DNA of 10,121 bases from an uncultured Bacteroides sp. (GTDB lineage: Bacteria; Bacteroidota; Bacteroidia; Bacteroidales; Bacteroidaceae). Of the stretch, positions 6,836-10,121 are shown piece by piece (within the stretch, counting starts at the first letter, position 1; each line of letters opens with the position of its first letter). The stretch covers positions 1 to 10,121 of the forward strand of contig NZ_CAJLKP010000120.1 of assembly GCF_905207245.1 (NCBI RefSeq), in the 5' to 3' direction. A program made the position numbers and the translations under genes. Below the pieces are notes generated by a model. It was not told where the DNA came from. It ran no database searches and saw nothing but the letters and a program-made list of their open reading frames with translations.

Positions 6836-7096
6836 ATGAAAGAAGTAAATTTTGACCGGCTGCTCCAAGGTTGCCATCCTTTGTCGGAAGTGGCACAGAC
6901 GTATTATCCATGTATGCACAACAGTTCGGCTGTTCGCTCGTTCCGGAAGCACGTCAAAGAAATTGCCGGCCTGTATGCCGGGCTGCTGGAAGTAGGGTAT
7001 ACCGATCAGATTACGATTCTGACCCCATTGCAGATTGCGGTGTTGATTCGTTATCTGGGGCTTCCCAATCAGGCACGCAGAGAGATGGAACAGTAA
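6836..7096 (+). CDS. DUF4248 family protein
   Basis: 86 residues, the usual size for this small Bacteroidales family. The pattern fits: PLSEVAQTYYP near residues 15-25, a central basic helix (SFRKHVKEIAGLYAGLLEVGY), and TPLQIAVLIRYLGLP at about 63-77, the conserved TPxQ...I...LG.P ending. The two helical blocks could form a helix-turn-helix-like fold, but no biochemical role is known to me. The start follows an A-rich leader (AAAGAAAAACA) without a Shine-Dalgarno. A strong terminator right after it makes it a separate unit from the replication-like genes downstream, although DUF4248 genes are often found next to such cassettes. Confidence 0.8.
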   Translation: MKEVNFDRLLQGCHPLSEVAQTYYPCMHNSSAVRSFRKHVKEIAGLYAGLLEVGYTDQITILTPLQIAVLIRYLGLPNQARREMEQ

Positions 7097-7118
7097 GAAT
7101 GCAACTCCGTCAAAGCAG

Positions 7119-7148
7119 GAAGGATATTTATATATCCTTCTTTTTTTT
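7119..7148 (+). terminator. Rho-independent terminator after DUF4248
   Basis: A 9-bp stem, GAAGGATAT (7119-7127) with ATATCCTTC (7132-7140), with the loop TTAT is followed directly by T8 (7141-7148). It is 22 bases past the DUF4248 stop. Confidence 0.9.
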
Positions 7149-7359
7149 CTTTATATTATTATATCATGTACGGTTGGCTGTCTGGTTGCCTGTACGTTTT
7201 CGTAATCAAACTATTTATTATCAGTAAGTTATCATGTTCACTGAACAGTACGGTTCATAGACCGGTCCGAATCTACACAGATTGTATTAATAATTCACCG
7301 TGAGTCACCAAATGTAACCAGTTGGAACAGTGGCGGGAACAGAACCCGGTTTATTGCCA
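7149..7359. other. Non-coding stretch with short dyads upstream of the helicase operon
   Basis: No credible gene is seen. It holds an imperfect tandem repeat (GGTTGGCTGTCT followed by GGTTGCCTGTAC, about 7164-7187) and small dyads (TGTTC-ACT-GAACA, ACCGGT, GTGA-G-TCAC). Two direct GGAACAG copies lie at 7324-7330 and 7336-7342. The dyads are short enough to occur by chance; only the GGAACAG pair has a suggestive position. Confidence 0.5.
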
Positions 7360-7367
7360 TACCTTTG
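7324..7367 (+). promoter_or_regulatory. Promoter of the wHTH-DnaB operon, with -7 box but no -33 box
   Basis: TACCTTTG at 7360-7367 is a perfect -7 element, placing the transcription start near 7374 and leaving a leader of about 20 bases before ATG 7393. No TTTG occurs at the expected -33 position. That place is occupied by the second of two GGAACAG repeats spaced 12 bp apart. This suggests that an activator is needed or that the repeats form an operator; that part is inference. Confidence 0.6.
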
Positions 7368-7392
7368 TCGCTGTAAACAAAGAAGATGAATT

Positions 7393-8010
7393 ATGAATTT
7401 GAATAAAGATTTGCAGGTGGCAGGTTACGTCATGATTCCGCGTGCCTTGCTTTTAAGGGCTTTTGAGGAAAATCGTGAGGCGGTGGGAGATATGAATGCA
7501 TTCCTGCGGGTGCTAACCTACGTCAATTATGCCGAAGCGATGATGAAATGCTGCAATACCGAGGTGGCTTGCCGGCGTGGAGAATCGGTGATATCCTTCA
7601 GGCATTGGGCGGAAATTCTGGGCTGGACTATCGGGCGCACCCGGCGTTTCTTCAACCGGCTGATTGCCGATGGCGGCATAGAGTTGGTGGAGGGAGATTG
7701 CGTCAGCCATATCCGCATACCGGGATACGATGCATGGGTAGGCAAAAGGATGACCGGAAAGGCGGATACAGCCACCACTCTCGAAAAGGGCTTCGGGGAA
7801 TTTTGGGACGAATATCATGAAACCACCCGCATGCCCCGAAAAAACAAGGAGGAGACCCTCAGGGAGTGGAAGAAGATGTCGCTTGAAGAGAGGAAGTTGG
7901 CTCAGGAGAACATTGAAGAATATTACTACCATTTGCGGAATACGAAGTATTGCTGTCAGGCTGCGAAATATCTGGCTAACAAACTGTTTCAAGATGAATA
8001 TGACAATTAA
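7393..8010 (+). CDS. Winged-helix replisome-organizer-like protein (possible helicase loader/initiator)
   Basis: 205 residues. The N-terminal half (about 10-110) looks like a winged helix: GYVMIPRALL opening, RRGESVISFRHWAEILGWTIGRTRRFFNRLIADGGIELV as the helix-turn-helix with recognition helix, and a short strand region HIRIPGYDAW. The C-terminal part (about 134-205), FGEFWDEYHETTRMPRKNKEETLREWKKMSLEERKLA, ending in YCCQAAKYLANKLFQDEY, has the FW..Y...(K)..A...W layout seen at the ends of phage replication-initiator and replisome-organizer proteins. It is followed 21 bases later by a DnaB helicase gene, which supports a helicase-loading role in the same operon. That role is inference; a plain transcription regulator is the alternative. 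The start follows an A-rich leader at the mapped -7 box. Confidence 0.72.
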   Translation: MNLNKDLQVAGYVMIPRALLLRAFEENREAVGDMNAFLRVLTYVNYAEAMMKCCNTEVACRRGESVISFRHWAEILGWTIGRTRRFFNRLIADGGIELVEGDCVSHIRIPGYDAWVGKRMTGKADTATTLEKGFGEFWDEYHETTRMPRKNKEETLREWKKMSLEERKLAQENIEEYYYHLRNTKYCCQAAKYLANKLFQDEYDN

Positions 8011-8031
8011 TGATAAGAATAAAAGAGAGAA

Positions 8032-9408
8032 ATGAATGAAATTTTAAATCCACAGGATGCCGGACTGGAAGAAGCCGTGCTGGGTGCCTGTCTGGTAGAG
8101 AGCGAAGCTATATCCCTGGTTGCCGATAAATTGCGCCCGGAAATGTTCTATAACGATCAGAACCGGATGGTTTATGTCGCTATTCTGGCCATGTTCCGTG
8201 CGGGGAAGGTGATTGATATTCTTACGGTGAAGAATGAACTGGCTTCATGCGGCAATCTGGAGAAGGTGGGCGGACCTTATAATCTGATGCGGCTTGCTTC
8301 GCGCATAGCATCGAGTGCCCATCTGGAATATCATGCGTGCATACTTCGAGAACTATTTATCCGTCGTGAGGTGATTCTCGGTTCGCATAAGCAACTGGCT
8401 GCCGCTGCCGATGAGTCGGTAGACATCACGGATGTGCTGGTGGCTATGCACGATTTGCTGGATCGCCTTGAGGGCGAAATGGGAGCTGCCGACCATCTCC
8501 GCACTATGGAGCAACTGATGGAAGATACCCTGACGCAAGTGGAAACCCGTGTTGAAAATAGCCGGAATGGTATTACAGGTATCCCTACCGGCTTCTCCGA
8601 TCTGGACAAGTTGACTTCGGGGTGGCAACGGGGAGATTTGGATATCCTTGCCGCGCGTCCGGCAGTGGGAAAAACAGCTTTCGCCCTGCACTTGGCAAGG
8701 GCTGCTGCTGCAAGCGGTTATCATACGGTGGTTTTCAGTCTGGAAATGCAGGGTGAACGTTTGGGAGATCGCTGGTTGCTTGCCGCTACTGAAGATGTGG
8801 ATGCTTCGCATATGCGCCGCGGGTTGCTCGATACGGGGGAATTGCGGCAGGTGCGTGAGGCTTCCCAGAAGCTTTCAGAACTTTCCATCCGTGTGGATGA
8901 TAGTCCGGTGACGAGTATGGACCATGTACGCTCGGTGGCTCGTATGCTGAAAAGCAAGGGAGAGTGTGACATGATTATTCTGGATTACCTGCAACTTTGT
9001 GATATGAAGTCCGACCAGAACAACCGCAACCGTGAGCAGGAAGTGGCACAAGCCACCCGCAAGGCAAAGCTGATGGCAAAAGAACTGGATGTACCGGTAT
9101 TGTTGCTCAGCCAGTTGAACCGCATGAGTGAAGGGCGTCCCGACTGCCGTCCGCTACTGAGCGATTTGCGTGAAAGCGGGGCAATTGAACAGGATGCGGA
9201 TATGGTGATGCTTTTGTATCGTCCTGCTTTGTGTGGTCTGAAAACGGAGCACAAGAGCAAATATCCTTCCGAGGGGCTTGGAATGGTGATTGTGGCGAAG
9301 CACAGAAATGGCGAAACAGGTGATGTTTACTTTGGACACAACCCCAGTCTGACGAAAATGGGAGACTATGTTCCGCCTTGTGAGTGGCTGATGAAGCATG
9401 CGAAGTAA
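8032..9408 (+). CDS. dnaB: DnaB-type replicative DNA helicase (accessory, short form)
   Basis: 458 residues, shorter than I would expect for a chromosomal Bacteroides DnaB (about 500 or more), so probably an additional accessory copy. It unwinds DNA 5'-3' as a hexameric ATPase. The N-terminal primase-interacting domain is seen at residues 1-150 (PQDAGLEEAVLGACL, PEMFYNDQNRMVYVAI). The RecA-like domain begins at about 185 with PTGFSDLDKLTSGWQRGDL. Walker A is ARPAVGKT (K214, T215), Walker B IILDYLQL (D318), the DNA-contact motif LSQLNR 359-364, then ESGAIEQDADMVMLLYRP and KHRNGETG (K423, R425) for the arginine-finger region. All key residues are present, so it should be active, and no intein is visible. 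It is preceded by AGAGAG a few bases before the ATG and lies in one operon with the winged-helix gene. Confidence 0.95.
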   Translation: MNEILNPQDAGLEEAVLGACLVESEAISLVADKLRPEMFYNDQNRMVYVAILAMFRAGKVIDILTVKNELASCGNLEKVGGPYNLMRLASRIASSAHLEYHACILRELFIRREVILGSHKQLAAAADESVDITDVLVAMHDLLDRLEGEMGAADHLRTMEQLMEDTLTQVETRVENSRNGITGIPTGFSDLDKLTSGWQRGDLDILAARPAVGKTAFALHLARAAAASGYHTVVFSLEMQGERLGDRWLLAATEDVDASHMRRGLLDTGELRQVREASQKLSELSIRVDDSPVTSMDHVRSVARMLKSKGECDMIILDYLQLCDMKSDQNNRNREQEVAQATRKAKLMAKELDVPVLLLSQLNRMSEGRPDCRPLLSDLRESGAIEQDADMVMLLYRPALCGLKTEHKSKYPSEGLGMVIVAKHRNGETGDVYFGHNPSLTKMGDYVPPCEWLMKHAK

Positions 9409-9466
9409 ACTGGGTGGGAATAGGTGGAATCCGGTTGGATATGGTTTGAAAATATTTGGCAAAATA

Positions 9467-9498
9467 CTTGATTTCGCTTCCCGGATGTAGTACCTTTG
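9467..9498 (+). promoter_or_regulatory. Promoter for the HU-family gene
   Basis: CTTG (9467-9470, one mismatch to TTTG) and a perfect TACCTTTG (9491-9498) are separated by 20 bp. Transcription should start near 9505, giving a leader of about 49 bases. The HU gene can thus be expressed separately from the helicase operon. Confidence 0.75.
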
Positions 9499-9553
9499 TG
9501 ATATGCTTGAAAGAGCTATGATAACTTAAACCTTAACTTAATTTATTTTACTT

Positions 9554-10054
9554 ATGGATGTAACCGTAGAGCGCTATATGCGCAGAAAAATTGTGACTGA
9601 TTCCAGTTCTCCCAAGTTCTTTTATCTTCGCCAGAAACCCGGTACGTGCAAAACGGTAGATATTGATACCCTTGCCGCCGCCATACAGAAAAGCTGTGCG
9701 ATGACGAAAGGGGACGTGAAGCATGTGATAGAGGCGCTTGTGGAAGAGGTTCAGGAAAGCCTGGCGAACGGAAACAAGGTGAAATTGAATCAGTTCGGAA
9801 CGTTTCACATGACATTTTGTTGTCCGGGCGTAGCTACCTCGGAGGAGTGTACTGTGAAGAATATCAAGCGGGTGAATATTCGTTTTGTTCCGGACAAGGA
9901 GTTGAAACTGGTGAACAACAGTCATGCGCAGACCAGAAGTCCGGCAAATGTGATGTTTGCATTAGAGAAACCGGAAGACAAAGACGGTGGATCATCAGAC
10001 GGAGGCGGCAATTCCGAGGGAGAAGGAGGACTTGAAGGGGACCCGTTGGGATAG
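9554..10054 (+). CDS. HU-family (HU-HIG type) DNA-binding protein with Gly/acidic tail
   Basis: 166 residues. Residues about 1-120 form the HU-like fold of the Bacteroidetes-specific group: an extended N-terminal strand segment (FFYLRQKPGTCKTVDIDTL), helices around AAAIQKSCAMTKGDVKHVIEALVEEVQESL, the signature NKVKLNQFGTFHMTF (74-88), and a closing strand VNIRFVPDKELKLV. The residues after about 140 are a low-complexity tail rich in Gly, Ser, Asp and Glu, typical of this subgroup and probably disordered. It would bend or coat DNA as a dimer. There is no Shine-Dalgarno; the start lies in an AT-rich leader below a good promoter. In similar Bacteroides loci such a gene is followed by a tiny 'smalltalk' protein and an amidase; those would lie beyond the right edge here. 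Confidence 0.9.
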   Translation: MDVTVERYMRRKIVTDSSSPKFFYLRQKPGTCKTVDIDTLAAAIQKSCAMTKGDVKHVIEALVEEVQESLANGNKVKLNQFGTFHMTFCCPGVATSEECTVKNIKRVNIRFVPDKELKLVNNSHAQTRSPANVMFALEKPEDKDGGSSDGGGNSEGEGGLEGDPLG

Positions 10055-10056
10055 GC

Positions 10057-10118
10057 TCTAACGCCAGAGGCGTTAGAAATTAAAAATTAAAGAATTAAAA
10101 ATTAAAGGCTGCGCAGCC
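10057..10118. repeat. Composite intergenic repeat: hairpin, two 15-mers, 12-bp palindrome
   Basis: TCTAACGCC (10057-10065) pairs with GGCGTTAGA (10069-10077) around AGA. Two exact tandem copies of AATTAAAAATTAAAG follow (10078-10092 and 10093-10107). The palindrome GGCTGCGCAGCC comes next (10107-10118). The element begins 2 bases after the HU stop codon. The hairpin lacks a T-tract, so it is a doubtful terminator. I recall AATTAAAAATT runs next to GC palindromes in Bacteroides intergenic regions. The right end may be cut by the window. Confidence 0.75.
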
Positions 10119-10121
10119 AAT

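Noticed and set aside
7513..7992. Antisense reading frame of 159 codons opposite the winged-helix gene
   Set aside because: The + strand frame has a promoter, a sensible domain layout and operon spacing to the helicase; the antisense frame has none.
8032..9408. Intein within the DnaB gene
   Set aside because: The helicase motifs follow one another at normal spacing, and the 458-residue length leaves no room for an intein.
10057..10080. Rho-independent terminator for the HU gene
   Set aside because: A stem is present, but what follows is A-rich with only isolated TT pairs rather than a T-run, so it is listed as part of a repeat.

Overview
The window reads as Bacteroides or a close relative in the Bacteroidales. 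Three perfect copies of the Bacteroidetes -7 box (TACCTTTG, fitting TAnnTTTG) stand in front of genes. Shine-Dalgarno signals are mostly weak or absent. There is an acidic-tailed lipoprotein signal peptide, and several families (DUF4248, HU-HIG, fimbrillin/FISUMP-like lipoproteins, Rpn nucleases) that are typical of the group. Every credible gene is on the + strand.

Left half (1-6250): two large paralogous surface-lipoprotein genes flank an Rpn-family PD-(D/E)XK nuclease gene. The first paralog is cut by the window start. The second is complete but carries a frameshift just after its signal peptide. Both paralogs have a long, almost perfect DNA palindrome at the same point of their N-terminal coding region. 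The palindromes differ at five stem positions, and every difference is compensated on the other arm although the encoded residues change. In the second paralog a 10-bp insertion beside the palindrome explains the frameshift. Two tandem hairpins lie upstream of its start codon.

Middle (6250-7390): a small, basic, coiled-coil protein of unknown function, then a DUF4248 protein with a textbook terminator, then about 240 bp without a gene that holds short dyads.

Right half (7390-10054): a replication-like cassette. It contains a winged-helix protein resembling a phage replisome organizer or helicase loader, a short DnaB-type replicative helicase, and an HU-family protein with a Gly/acidic tail. 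I recall such cassettes, with DUF4248, ending in a tiny 'smalltalk' protein and an N-acetylmuramoyl-L-alanine amidase; those would lie beyond the right edge. The window ends in a composite intergenic repeat. Both edges therefore lie in repetitive or palindromic DNA, which would fit a whole short-read contig.

No tRNA, rRNA, CRISPR array or complete insertion sequence was seen. The most unusual signal is the covarying coding palindrome and the frameshift next to it.
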